From Frankia sp. AiPa1 (GTDB lineage: Bacteria; Actinomycetota; Actinomycetes; Frankiales; Frankiaceae), in the NCBI RefSeq assembly GCF_023243075.1, contig NZ_JALKFZ020000002.1, positions 62,001 to 126,000 on the forward strand: a DNA stretch of 64,000 bases, read 5' to 3'. Under the pieces are notes generated by a model, which worked only from the letters and a program-made list of their open reading frames with translations, was not told the origin of the DNA and searched no databases. Shown here in pieces: positions 26,980 to 34,891 of the stretch. Within the stretch, counting starts at the first letter, position 1. Each line of letters starts with the position of its first letter. Both the position numbers and the translations under genes were made by a program.

Positions 26980-28266
26980 TTACGCCCCTCCACTGGAAGC
27001 ACCGAACCCGCCCGTACGGTGCGAACCGGATCCACCTGGGGTCCGCAGCAGGGAGGCCGGGCCGACGGCGTCCATCCCGAACCGCGAACGGGCTCGGTCG
27101 GTGACCCGATCCAGCTCCGCCCATCCGGCGGGCCGTTCGCCGAGCAGGAGCTGACGCCCGGAGCTCTCGGCCTCCACGAGGCTGCCGGCGCGGATGCCCA
27201 GCAGTCGCACGGCCGGAATTCCCGAGCCCTGTAGGCCGAGCTCCGTGACAAGGTCGAGGGCGGTGCTGTGGACCGTCCGGGTCACATCGGTCGCCTCGTG
27301 CAGGGTCCGTGATCGGGTGATGGTGCGGAAGTCGGCATAGCGGACCTTGACGGCGAGTGTCCGGGCCCGGCGTCGCCGCTGGCGTAGCTGCCCGGCCACC
27401 CGCCCGGACAGGAGCAGGAGCTCGCGGGCGAGCATCGCGGCATCGCTGCTGTCGGCGGCGAAGGTCCGCTCGGCGCCGATCGTCACATCAGTGCGCTCCG
27501 GCTCCACTCGCCGCGGGTCGACTCCCCAGGACAACCGGTGCAGGTGGGTGCCCACGGCATCGCCGAGGGACCGGCGCAACGTGTCGAGCGATGTCCCCGC
27601 GATGTCCCCGATCGTGCGCAGCCCGAGCCGAGCGAGCGTCGCCTCGGCCCGCGGCCCGACTCCCCACAACGCCCCGGTCGGCAGCGGGTGCAGGAAGGAG
27701 AGAACCTGCTCCGGGGCGATGACAGCAAGCCCGTCGGGCTTGCACCGGGTCGACGCGATCTTGGCGACGAACATCGTCGGAGCGACACCGACCGAGCAGG
27801 TCAGGCCCTGTTCGGTCGCGACCCGGCGGCGAATGGCCGCGGCGATGTCGGGGGCGGAGCCGAACAGGCCACGGGCACCGGCCACGTCCAGAAAGGCCTC
27901 GTCCACGGACAGCGGCGCGACCAGCGGAGTGAACTCGCGGAAGACTCGCATGATCTCCCTGGACGCGGCCCGGTAGGCATGGTGATCGGGTGGGACGACC
28001 ACCGCCGTCGGGCACAGCCGCCGGGCCTGGCCCATCGGCATGGCGCTGCGCACGCCGTAGGCGCGTGCCTCGTAGGTCGCGGATAGGACGACGCCACGCC
28101 CGCCACCCGCCACGACCATCGGCCGGCCCCGCAGCTCCGGCCGGCGCCGCAGCTCGACAGACGCGAAGAACGCGTCCATGTCGACGTGCAGAACCGTGCT
28201 GTCGACCTGCGCAACCGGGCTCTCGCCCGATACCGGGGGTGTGCCCCGGCCCGCGGCGGCGACCAT
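26980..28266 (-). CDS. dinB: DNA polymerase IV (DinB, Y-family)
   Basis: Pol IV is a translesion polymerase. The 428-residue protein shows the catalytic motifs HVDMDAFFASVE and LSVDEAFLDV, YEARAYGVRSAMP, SVGVAPTMFVAKIAS, the helix-hairpin region LWGVGPRAEATLARLGLRTIGDIA, and a little-finger domain to about residue 370. No C-terminal beta-clamp motif is obvious; the tail is Gly/Ser-rich. The start overlaps the methyltransferase stop by 1 nt (TGATG), so the two are coupled. No LexA box was seen directly upstream, unlike the imuA' cassette nearby. Confidence 0.95.
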   Translation of the reverse strand: MVAAAGRGTPPVSGESPVAQVDSTVLHVDMDAFFASVELRRRPELRGRPMVVAGGGRGVVLSATYEARAYGVRSAMPMGQARRLCPTAVVVPPDHHAYRAASREIMRVFREFTPLVAPLSVDEAFLDVAGARGLFGSAPDIAAAIRRRVATEQGLTCSVGVAPTMFVAKIASTRCKPDGLAVIAPEQVLSFLHPLPTGALWGVGPRAEATLARLGLRTIGDIAGTSLDTLRRSLGDAVGTHLHRLSWGVDPRRVEPERTDVTIGAERTFAADSSDAAMLARELLLLSGRVAGQLRQRRRRARTLAVKVRYADFRTITRSRTLHEATDVTRTVHSTALDLVTELGLQGSGIPAVRLLGIRAGSLVEAESSGRQLLLGERPAGWAELDRVTDRARSRFGMDAVGPASLLRTPGGSGSHRTGGFGASSGGA

Positions 28267-29267
28267 CAGGAGGCACCCGTCCCGCCGGTCGGCACTGCTC
28301 GCTCCGCCTCGACGTCCGCGAACGTGTCTTTGCGGCGGTGGGTGCCTTTGTGGCTGTGGGTGGAGGTGTCTCCTGGGCGGCGGGCCAGCACGTGCAGCTG
28401 GGCGCCGAAATTCCGGTACGGCTCATGCCCGGCGGCCGCGAGCTCCAGTCGTCGTAGACTCTCGGCCACGCGAGGATCGGCCAGCCGCTCGCCGGGCACC
28501 AGATCGGCGAAGATCCGCACGCCGTGCACGTCGAGAACCTCCCCTCCGGCCGTCTGGACGAGCGCGATGGCCTCGGCCACGCAGAACCGCCGCGCCGGTC
28601 GGGGCACGCGCGGCATTTCGCCGCCGAACACGGCGAGCGCCTCGTCCAGCCGCCCGGCCACGGCGCGGTGCAGCACCGCGCCAGCCCGTCCGGCGACAAG
28701 CAGGCTGAGCGCCCCACCTGGTCGCAGCACCCGCAGCGCCTGCGCCAGCGCGGCGGACGGGTCGTCCACGACATCGAGGACCGAGTGGCACAGCAGCAGG
28801 TCGACTCGGCCGTCCCCAACGAGGGTACGCAGATCACCGAGATCCCCCTGGACCGCGGTGATCCGATCGCCGAGGCCGCGTTCGTCCGCCCGCCGGCGCA
28901 GGGCGGCGAGTGCGTCGGGGGAGGGATCGACGACGGTTACCGGATAGCCGGCTGCCGCGATCGGCACAGCGAACCCGCCGCTTCCGCCACCGGCGTCCAC
29001 GACCAGCGGCACGGACATGCCCACCCGGTCCCCACCCTGCCCACCACGATCTTCACTGCGATTCCCGGCGCCGAGTCCGCCACCGGCCGCTCGGCCCGCG
29101 CCCACGCCGTCCGCCAGCAGCGCCCACACCCCGGACCAGATCGCCGCCTGCCGCACATCGACACCTCCGGCAGAACCAGCGGCGACGCCGGCAGCCTCGG
29201 CTCGACCGGCGGAACTGCCCACGGGGGCGCCGCACTCTCGGGCTGGATCGGCCGGATATCCGCTCAC
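28266..29267 (-). CDS. SAM-dependent methyltransferase (class I)
   Basis: The 333-residue protein carries a class I SAM fold: motif I VVDAGGGSGGFAVPIAA, acidic VTVVDPSPDALAAL, AVQGDLGDL, then LLLCHSVLDVVDDP and VLRPGGALSLLVAGRAG. The substrate is unknown. Related actinobacterial genes sit just before dinB, as here. GTG 29267 is chosen for its GGGGAG ribosome-binding site 7 nt upstream and because RQAAIWSGVWALL, a normal family N-terminal helix, is then included. About 40 residues before motif I are Gly/Ala-rich. The stop overlaps dinB. Confidence 0.85.
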   Translation of the reverse strand: MSGYPADPARECGAPVGSSAGRAEAAGVAAGSAGGVDVRQAAIWSGVWALLADGVGAGRAAGGGLGAGNRSEDRGGQGGDRVGMSVPLVVDAGGGSGGFAVPIAAAGYPVTVVDPSPDALAALRRRADERGLGDRITAVQGDLGDLRTLVGDGRVDLLLCHSVLDVVDDPSAALAQALRVLRPGGALSLLVAGRAGAVLHRAVAGRLDEALAVFGGEMPRVPRPARRFCVAEAIALVQTAGGEVLDVHGVRIFADLVPGERLADPRVAESLRRLELAAAGHEPYRNFGAQLHVLARRPGDTSTHSHKGTHRRKDTFADVEAERAVPTGGTGAS

Positions 29268-29377
29268 GTGTCGACTCCCCTGCCCCGCCGTTCCTCTGCC
29301 CGCCGCACTGCGGCCCACTCCGCTGTTGCCCGCCGCGCTGCGGCTCACTCCCGTGCAGCCCGCTGTGCCGGCGCGGC

Positions 29378-29521
29378 TCAGCGACCGGCGACGAGACCGA
29401 TCGCAAGACCGACCGCGAGCCCACCCAGTGTCAACCCGAACACGGACAGCGTCCAGGCATGGCGCGGCGCCCAGGCGCTCCGCAGCGCCGGTACGTCCCT
29501 GAGCACCTGCATGTCCCGCAT
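29378..29521 (-). CDS. 47-residue single-span membrane protein
   Basis: ATG 29521 is preceded by a very strong AGGGAGGGAG ribosome-binding sequence. The product starts MRDMQVLRDVPALRSAWAP and ends with one hydrophobic, glycine-zipper-like helix (FGLTLGGLAVGLAIGLVAGR). No function is known to me. It lies 90 nt downstream of dnaE2 and 110 nt upstream of the methyltransferase-dinB pair on the same strand, so it could head that operon. Confidence 0.65.
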   Translation of the reverse strand: MRDMQVLRDVPALRSAWAPRHAWTLSVFGLTLGGLAVGLAIGLVAGR

Positions 29522-29611
29522 CGACGATCTCCCTCCCTGCCACCAACAGCACCCGATCGCTGACTGATAGTGAACGATGGTGACACGAAGTACCGGTCAA
29601 CGGCATGTGGA

Positions 29612-32278
29612 TCATCTAAAGTCCCGGGACTGTCGGGGTGCCGCGACCGGCAACAACCACATCCGCTCGGCGATCACGTTGACCACTCCCGCGGCCCGTT
29701 CGACCCGCCCCCGCACGATGAGGGCCGTCGCCGTCCGTGCCACCGTGCGGTGCCGGGCCCACATACCGGGCGAGCAGATCACGTTCACCAGACCGGTCTC
29801 GTCCTCCAGGTTCACGAAGGTGGTCCCGGCCGCGGTCGCCGGGCGCTGCCGATGGGTGACGATCCCGGCGACGAGAACGCGCCGACCCGCGGTCACGCCC
29901 TGGGCCACGAGCCGTTCCCGCAGGAACCGGGTCGGATAACCCGCAACGGTGATCCCAGTCGCCCACAGGTCGGCCACCGACTCCTCGACCGCGCTCATCC
30001 CCGGCAGGTACGGCGCGACCGTGTGGACGTCGGCGCCGAAGACCATGTCGTCGAGACGGTCTGGCCGGGCCTGCGCCACCGCGCCCGCCGCCCACAGCGC
30101 CTCACGCCGGGCCAGCCCGAAGCAGGCGAACGCGCCGGCGGTGGCGAGCGCCTCGACCTGGTCGACGGTCACGCCGGTCCGGCGGACGAGATCCGCCATG
30201 TCCGTGTAGGGACCGTCCGCGCGGCGGAGCTCGACGATGCGCCGAGCCAGGTCCTCCCCCACCCGCCGGACCCCGGCGAGCCCGAGGCGGACCCGAGGCG
30301 GCACACCGACCAGGCTCGCCTGCGCCGCCGAGGCGTTGACGTCGGGTCGCAGGACCTCGACGCCATGCCGACGGGCGTCGGCGACGAGGCTTTGCGGCGA
30401 GTAGAAGCCCATCGGCTGCGCGTTCAGCAGCGCGGCGCAGAACACCGCCGGGTAGTAGAGCTTGATCCAGGAACTGGCATACACGAGCAGCGCGAAGCTC
30501 ACCGAGTGGCTCTCGGGAAACCCGAAGTTCGCGAAGGCGGACAGCTTCGTGTACAGGTCGTCGGCCAGCGCGCCGGTGATGCCGCTCGCCGCCATCCCGG
30601 CGTAGAGCCGGCCGCGCAGCCGCCCGACGCGCTCGGCGGACCGTTTGGATCCCATGGCCCGGCGCAGCTCGTCCGCCTCCGCCGGGGAGAACCCGGCGAT
30701 GTCGATCGCCATCTGCATCAACTGCTCCTGGAACAGGGGAACGCCCAGGGTCTTGGCCAGGCTGCGACGCAGCAGCGGATGTGGGTAGGTCACCTCCTCA
30801 GCCCCGTTACGCCGGCGGATATAGGGGTGCACCGAGCCGCCCTGGATCGGCCCCGGCCGGATCAGCGCCACCTCGATCACCAGGTCGTAGAACCGGCGGG
30901 GCCGCAGCCGGGGCAACGTCGCCATCTGCGCCCGGCTCTCCACCTGGAACACCCCGACGGAGTCGGCTGCGCAGAGCATGTCGTAGACTGCGGGGTCCTC
31001 CGGCGGGATCGAGGACAGGTCCAGGTCACGCCCGTGGTGGTCGCGGATGAGGTCGAACGCCTTGTGCAGCATCGCGAGCATGCCGAGGCCGAGCAGGTCG
31101 AACTTGACCAGGCCGGCGGCGGCACAGTCGTCCTTGTCCCACTGGATGACCGTCCGCCCGGGCATCCGGGCCCACTCGACCGGGACCACCTCCCCGACCG
31201 GCCGGTCGCAGATGACCATGCCACCGGAGTGGATGCCCAGGTGCCGGGGAAATCCCTGCAGCTGCTCGAAGAGCCGGGTGACCGCGGACGGGATGTCATG
31301 CTCCGGCCCGATGATCGACTGTCCGGGCACCGCGGTCTGGGTGGGCTGGGCGGGCAGGGCGGACCGGGTGGGCAGGGACCACCGGTCGAGCTGGCGGGAC
31401 CAGGCATCCTGTTGGCCCGGGGAGAATCCCAGCGCCCGGGCGACGTCCCGCACCGCCGACCGCCGCCGGTAGGTGATCACGTTGGCGACCTGCGCGGCCC
31501 GGGACCGCCCGTAGCGTCGATAGACGTACTGGATCACCTCCTCGCGCCGCCCGGACTCGATGTCCAGATCGATGTCGGGCGGCCCGTCCCGCTCGGGCGC
31601 GAGAAACCGCTCGAACAGCAGGCCGAAGGAGACCGCGTCCACCCCGGTGATGCCCAGGGCGTAGCAGACCGCCGAGTTCGCCGCCGATCCCCGCCCCTGG
31701 CAGAGGATCCGGTGCCGACGGCAGTACTCGACGATGTCGTGGACGATGAGGAAGTAGCCGGGGAAACCAAGCTGCTCGATCAGGGTCAGCTCGTGGGCGA
31801 GCTGGTCGTAGGCACCGGCGACCCGCTCCCGGCCGGCCGGGCCGTAGCGCCGCACCGCGCCCTGCATGGTCAGCAGCCGCAGCCAGCTGGCCTCGGTGTG
31901 CCCCGGCGGGACGGGGAAGTCGGGCAGCCGGGGCGCGACCAACTGCAGGTCGAAGGCGCACGCGGCACCGATGCGGGCGGCCTGCTCCACCGCGCCGGGG
32001 TAGCGGGCGAAGCGGGCGGCCATCTCAGCCCCGGAGCGCAGGTGCGCGGTTCCCGCCGCCGGCAGCCAGCCGTCCATCTCGTCCAGGCTGCGCCGGGCCC
32101 GGACCGCGGCCATCGTCGCGGCGAGCCGGGCCGCGCCGGGCACCGCATAGTGGACGTTGCCGGTCGCCACCAGGGGCAGCCCCGCGGCAAGCGCGAGCGC
32201 CGCGAGGGCATCGTTGCGATCCGTCTCGCCCGGATGGCCGTGGTCGGTGATCTCCACCGCCACGTTGCCCGGCGGCAA
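29612..32278 (-). CDS. dnaE2: Error-prone DNA polymerase DnaE2, N-terminally truncated (possible pseudogene)
   Basis: DnaE2 is the C-family polymerase of the SOS mutasome with ImuA' and ImuB. The 888-residue frame begins TTG, PPGNVAVEITDHGHP, which in the family is about 200 residues into the protein; the N-terminal PHP domain is missing. The rest is intact: HLRSGAEMAARFA, polymerase motif GRGSAANSAVCYALGI, metal-binding PDIDLDIE, IRPGPIQGGSVHPYIRRRNG, helix-hairpin-helix, and the C-terminal OB region. Family proteins are about 1,080-1,150 residues. Upstream, imuB codons run into this frame out of register. Any translation would have to start at TTG 32278 or GTG 32263. Whether the product is active is unknown. 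Confidence 0.85.
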   Translation of the reverse strand: MPPGNVAVEITDHGHPGETDRNDALAALALAAGLPLVATGNVHYAVPGAARLAATMAAVRARRSLDEMDGWLPAAGTAHLRSGAEMAARFARYPGAVEQAARIGAACAFDLQLVAPRLPDFPVPPGHTEASWLRLLTMQGAVRRYGPAGRERVAGAYDQLAHELTLIEQLGFPGYFLIVHDIVEYCRRHRILCQGRGSAANSAVCYALGITGVDAVSFGLLFERFLAPERDGPPDIDLDIESGRREEVIQYVYRRYGRSRAAQVANVITYRRRSAVRDVARALGFSPGQQDAWSRQLDRWSLPTRSALPAQPTQTAVPGQSIIGPEHDIPSAVTRLFEQLQGFPRHLGIHSGGMVICDRPVGEVVPVEWARMPGRTVIQWDKDDCAAAGLVKFDLLGLGMLAMLHKAFDLIRDHHGRDLDLSSIPPEDPAVYDMLCAADSVGVFQVESRAQMATLPRLRPRRFYDLVIEVALIRPGPIQGGSVHPYIRRRNGAEEVTYPHPLLRRSLAKTLGVPLFQEQLMQMAIDIAGFSPAEADELRRAMGSKRSAERVGRLRGRLYAGMAASGITGALADDLYTKLSAFANFGFPESHSVSFALLVYASSWIKLYYPAVFCAALLNAQPMGFYSPQSLVADARRHGVEVLRPDVNASAAQASLVGVPPRVRLGLAGVRRVGEDLARRIVELRRADGPYTDMADLVRRTGVTVDQVEALATAGAFACFGLARREALWAAGAVAQARPDRLDDMVFGADVHTVAPYLPGMSAVEESVADLWATGITVAGYPTRFLRERLVAQGVTAGRRVLVAGIVTHRQRPATAAGTTFVNLEDETGLVNVICSPGMWARHRTVARTATALIVRGRVERAAGVVNVIAERMWLLPVAAPRQSRDFR

Positions 32279-32363
32279 GCACCGCGGTGGGCAGGTCCTC
32301 CGTAGCGCCGGCGGCCAGGACCGGCCAGTCCGGGTAGTGCACGGCGAGCACGCGAACCGCCAC
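32268..32363 (-). pseudogene. imuB: imuB remnant (first 32 codons) fused out of frame to dnaE2
   Basis: GTG 32363, one base after the imuA' stop, begins MAVRVLAVHYPDWPVLAAG...TAVLAAG, the usual start of ImuB, the Y-family-like hub protein that joins DnaE2 to the beta clamp. After codon 32 the similarity stops and the DNA continues as dnaE2 in another frame. So a deletion removed most of imuB and the 5' part of dnaE2. Confidence 0.8.
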
Positions 32364-32364
32364 T

Positions 32365-33060
32365 TCAGGCCACCTCCATCGGACGCAGCCGCACCGCCGG
32401 CGGCGGGCCACCCACGGCCGGCTCACCATCGGCCGGCTCCCGGTCAGCCAGCAAGGCGTCGGACAGCCAGGCGCGGCGGGGCCGACGGGCCGCGCCCCGC
32501 CCGGACGCCTCCACCAGCAGGTCGCCCACCCGCACGTGACCGTGCCCGGCGCCGACGCCGTCCCAGCGCCGTTCGAGAGCTACCAGGCACAGATCGGCCC
32601 CCTCCCAGGCGCCCACGGCTACCAGGACCGCCCCGCGCTCGCGCGCCCGGGCCATCAGCCGCCGACCCGCCGACCCGGCCCGCGCCGGCGGGCGGACCAC
32701 CACGACATCCATGGCATCGAGCAGCGCGGCCACGACCACCGGCCAGCGCGGCCCCGGCGCCGGTACGAGGGCGAGCCGCTCCAGCACGATCCCCGTCTCA
32801 GCCGCCGCGAGCAGGCCGAGCTGGGCGAACCCCACCACCGCACACCAGGCACCAGCCTGGGAGGGAGCGCTCAGCAATGTCAGCACCAGCGAGGCGGAGC
32901 CGGTGACCGCGACGGTCGTCCCTCGGCGCAGCCCCGCCTCGGGCAGAATCGCGGCCAGGGCGGATGCCACCGGCACCAGACGCTCACCGGCATGGGCGGC
33001 CCGCCGCACGGGGCTGTGCGCGATCTCCTGCAGGGCGGCCAGCGCCGCCGGAGCAGCCAC
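32365..33060 (-). CDS. imuA: ImuA' mutasome accessory protein
   Basis: The 231-residue protein is a RecA-like fold of the actinobacterial ImuA' type, needed with ImuB and DnaE2 for damage-induced mutagenesis. Seen: LVPVASALAAILPEAGLRRGTTVAVTGSASLVLTLLSAP, GAWCAVVGFAQLGLLAAAETG, VVVAALLDAMDVVVVRPP and RERGAVLVAVGAWEGADLCL. The Walker A is not conserved, as is normal in this group. GTG start 7 nt after the HEPN gene; its stop is one base from the imuB start, so the operon HEPN-imuA'-imuB-dnaE2 was once intact. Confidence 0.88.
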   Translation of the reverse strand: MAAPAALAALQEIAHSPVRRAAHAGERLVPVASALAAILPEAGLRRGTTVAVTGSASLVLTLLSAPSQAGAWCAVVGFAQLGLLAAAETGIVLERLALVPAPGPRWPVVVAALLDAMDVVVVRPPARAGSAGRRLMARARERGAVLVAVGAWEGADLCLVALERRWDGVGAGHGHVRVGDLLVEASGRGAARRPRRAWLSDALLADREPADGEPAVGGPPPAVRLRPMEVA

Positions 33061-33066
33061 GCCGGC

Positions 33067-33690
33067 CTACCCCCGCCGCGCCGGCCGCACGGGCGCCATG
33101 GGCCCGCCGCCGGCCAGCGCTGGCTGGGACGGCAGCCCGAGCATGCTTTCCACAGCGCCGAGGAACAGATGGACCTGGCGGATCAGGTCGTCGGCCTCGC
33201 GGCGGCCCACCACGTTCAGCCCGGCCTCGGCGGCGGCCCGCCGCCCGGCGCCCGCCGCGAAGAAGTCCGCCCACTCGCCCAGCTCGGGAGCCACCCGAAC
33301 GAGCAGGCGCCAGGCACTCAACGGCCGGCCACGGCGGCCGGGCCGGGGCTGCGCCCGGTCGGCCAGCACCGCGGCCGCCGCCCGCAGCGCGGCGAGATGG
33401 GCCAGGGCGTAACGCTGCGGGATGCGGGTGGCGTACTCAGCCTCACCGAGACCTCGCCACGCCGCTGCGAGCAGCTCGTCCCGGGAGCGGCGCGGAAGCC
33501 CGGCGGCGGGCAGCAGGGCACGCCCCGGCGCCCCGGCACGCATACCCTCCCCCCGGGCGGACCCGACCGGCTGCCGGCCGGGTGCTCCGTCACCGGCCGC
33601 TCTGCGACCGGCTGCCCTGTGACCGGCCGCCCCGCCACCGACTGCACCGCCACCGACTGCACCGCCACCGAGTGACCTGTCAGGAGCCAT
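33067..33690 (-). CDS. SAV_6107-family HEPN domain protein
   Basis: The 207-residue product has an N-terminal Gly/Ala-rich repeat region (about 1-60) and a helical domain with LLAAAWRGLGEAEYATRIPQRYALAHLAALRAAAAVL and LVRVAPELGEWADFFAAGA. These match the SAV_6107 HEPN family, which sits beside imuA'/dnaE2 in many actinobacteria. HEPN domains are often nucleic-acid-binding or RNase modules, but the canonical RX4-6H motif is not evident here, and the role is unknown. ATG 33690 has GGGGAGGG upstream. A perfect LexA box stands 17 nt before the start, making it the first gene of an SOS operon. Confidence 0.82.
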   Translation of the reverse strand: MAPDRSLGGGAVGGGAVGGGAAGHRAAGRRAAGDGAPGRQPVGSARGEGMRAGAPGRALLPAAGLPRRSRDELLAAAWRGLGEAEYATRIPQRYALAHLAALRAAAAVLADRAQPRPGRRGRPLSAWRLLVRVAPELGEWADFFAAGAGRRAAAEAGLNVVGRREADDLIRQVHLFLGAVESMLGLPSQPALAGGGPMAPVRPARRG

Positions 33691-33706
33691 GACGCCCTCC
33701 CCGAAG

Positions 33707-33722
33707 TCGAACAAAGGTTCGA
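33707..33722 (-). promoter_or_regulatory. LexA (SOS) box
   Basis: TCGAACAAAGGTTCGA is a perfect palindromic match to the actinobacterial/Gram-positive SOS consensus TCGAAC-N4-GTTCGA. It lies 17-32 nt upstream of the HEPN start, placing HEPN, imuA' and truncated dnaE2 under LexA. Confidence 0.85.
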
Positions 33723-33755
33723 ATATCTGGAAGGTAGCTCGCTCCGGCCGACCCG

Positions 33756-34481
33756 TCAAACACCCAGGTGGCGATCGCCCGAGCGGGCATCGGCAGCCAA
33801 GGCGGGACGCAGTTCCAGCAGGCGCAGGAACCAGCCGAGCACCAGCAGCCCGAGCATGTCGGGCAACCAGCCCCGCCGCGGGTCCGGGAGATCCCCCCGA
33901 CAGGTATCCCCCGAACCCGCGCTCGGAGCCCGCCCCGGCCAGCGCGCGAACCGCGACGACACCGACAACAGCGGCCACGGGGGCAGCTGCGAGCGCGACG
34001 GCCGCCGTGGCGGCGGGTTGAACAGGTCGATGGCGGCGAAGACGAGCGCCGTCCCGTCCATGGCAAACCGGATGATGTTGGCATCCCGATGTCCCACCAG
34101 CCCGCTGTCGAAGGACCCGCGGGTCGGCTGGAGCCAGCGCAGCACCGTCCCGTCCGCCAGCCGCACCCGGCCGCCGACCCGCTGCCGGGCGAAGACCGCG
34201 ACCGGGATCCGTCCCATTGGCTCGACCAGGCGAACCCCCTGGCCGTCGAGGTCGAGCTCCAGCACGAACGGCCGCCCCGCCACCATCAGCTCGACCCGCT
34301 CCTGGGAGTCCCAGTCGGCAAGCACCCCGACCTCATCGGCCTCGACCCACACCTGCCGGACCGCCCCGCCGTGGCCGCCCGCGGCGTCCCGCAGGAACAG
34401 CTCGTGCGGCAGGCCGCCGGCCCGCCGGGGAAGCTCCCGCACCGGCTCGCGCTCCGGAGCTCTCGTCACTGCCGTGGTCAT
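33756..34481 (-). CDS. Hypothetical protein with C-terminal membrane segment
   Basis: I do not recognise this 241-residue protein. ATG 34481 has GGAGG 8 nt upstream. Residues 40-150 look like a beta-rich domain with alternating hydrophobic strands (RVELMVAGRPFVLELDLDGQGVRLVEP, PVAVFARQRVGGRVRLADGTVLRW, DANIIRFAMDGTALVFAAID). This could be a scramblase/LURP-one-like fold, but that is a guess. A Pro/Arg/Ser-rich spacer and a hydrophobic helix (DMLGLLVLGWFLRLLEL) follow. It lies downstream of, and divergent from, the AfsR-like regulator, with a SARP-type repeat in the shared spacer. Confidence 0.7.
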   Translation of the reverse strand: MTTAVTRAPEREPVRELPRRAGGLPHELFLRDAAGGHGGAVRQVWVEADEVGVLADWDSQERVELMVAGRPFVLELDLDGQGVRLVEPMGRIPVAVFARQRVGGRVRLADGTVLRWLQPTRGSFDSGLVGHRDANIIRFAMDGTALVFAAIDLFNPPPRRPSRSQLPPWPLLSVSSRFARWPGRAPSAGSGDTCRGDLPDPRRGWLPDMLGLLVLGWFLRLLELRPALAADARSGDRHLGV

Positions 34482-34891
34482 CCGTCCCACCTCCGCAGCA
34501 CCGACCGGCCGCCCGCCGGTCGTCCGTCGTCCTTGGTTTCTGTGTGCCGCCAGTGGACTCCCACGGGATCAACAGCCTGTCCCCCACACGTCAACCGCAT
34601 CCGTTGAGAATTCGTTGATCCGGTCGACCGCAGGCGCGCCGCGGGCCGCGGGCCAACGGCCGAAGGCCGGAAAATCCGTGGTCAGCGCACCGCGCCAGGC
34701 CAGAGCTGGCACCATCGCGACCCGGTCGCGCACGTGGGCGCGATGGCTCTGACGCGCAGGCGACACCGATCGGGTCGCATCGGTGGTTGCCGGGCCGTCC
34801 CCTCACGGAGCACTCTGCGGTGGACACTCATCGCTTGGCGTCGCGGGTGGCAGCCGGCGCGCGCGGCGAGCGGACCGGACGAGAGGATCCG
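34482..34891. other. Divergent spacer between hypothetical gene and AfsR-like regulator
   Basis: This 410-bp region holds a direct repeat of CGTTGA heptamers at 34602-34619. It also holds an outer inverted repeat GGATCAAC (34566-34573) / GTTGATCC (34614-34621), with a further GTCAAC at 34590. No gene is supported. Confidence 0.65.
34602..34619 (+). promoter_or_regulatory. SARP-type direct repeat upstream of the AfsR-like gene
   Basis: CGTTGAG (34602-34608), four bases, CGTTGAT (34613-34619): heptamers with an 11-bp period, the geometry known for SARP/AfsR and PhoP boxes. It is about 275 nt before the regulator start, so autoregulation is possible. Confidence 0.55.

Noticed and set aside
33756-33978. 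Possible frameshift in the hypothetical membrane protein, since another frame is also hydrophobic here
   Set aside because: The called frame continues to a good membrane helix and a stop; the alternative gives no better overall protein.
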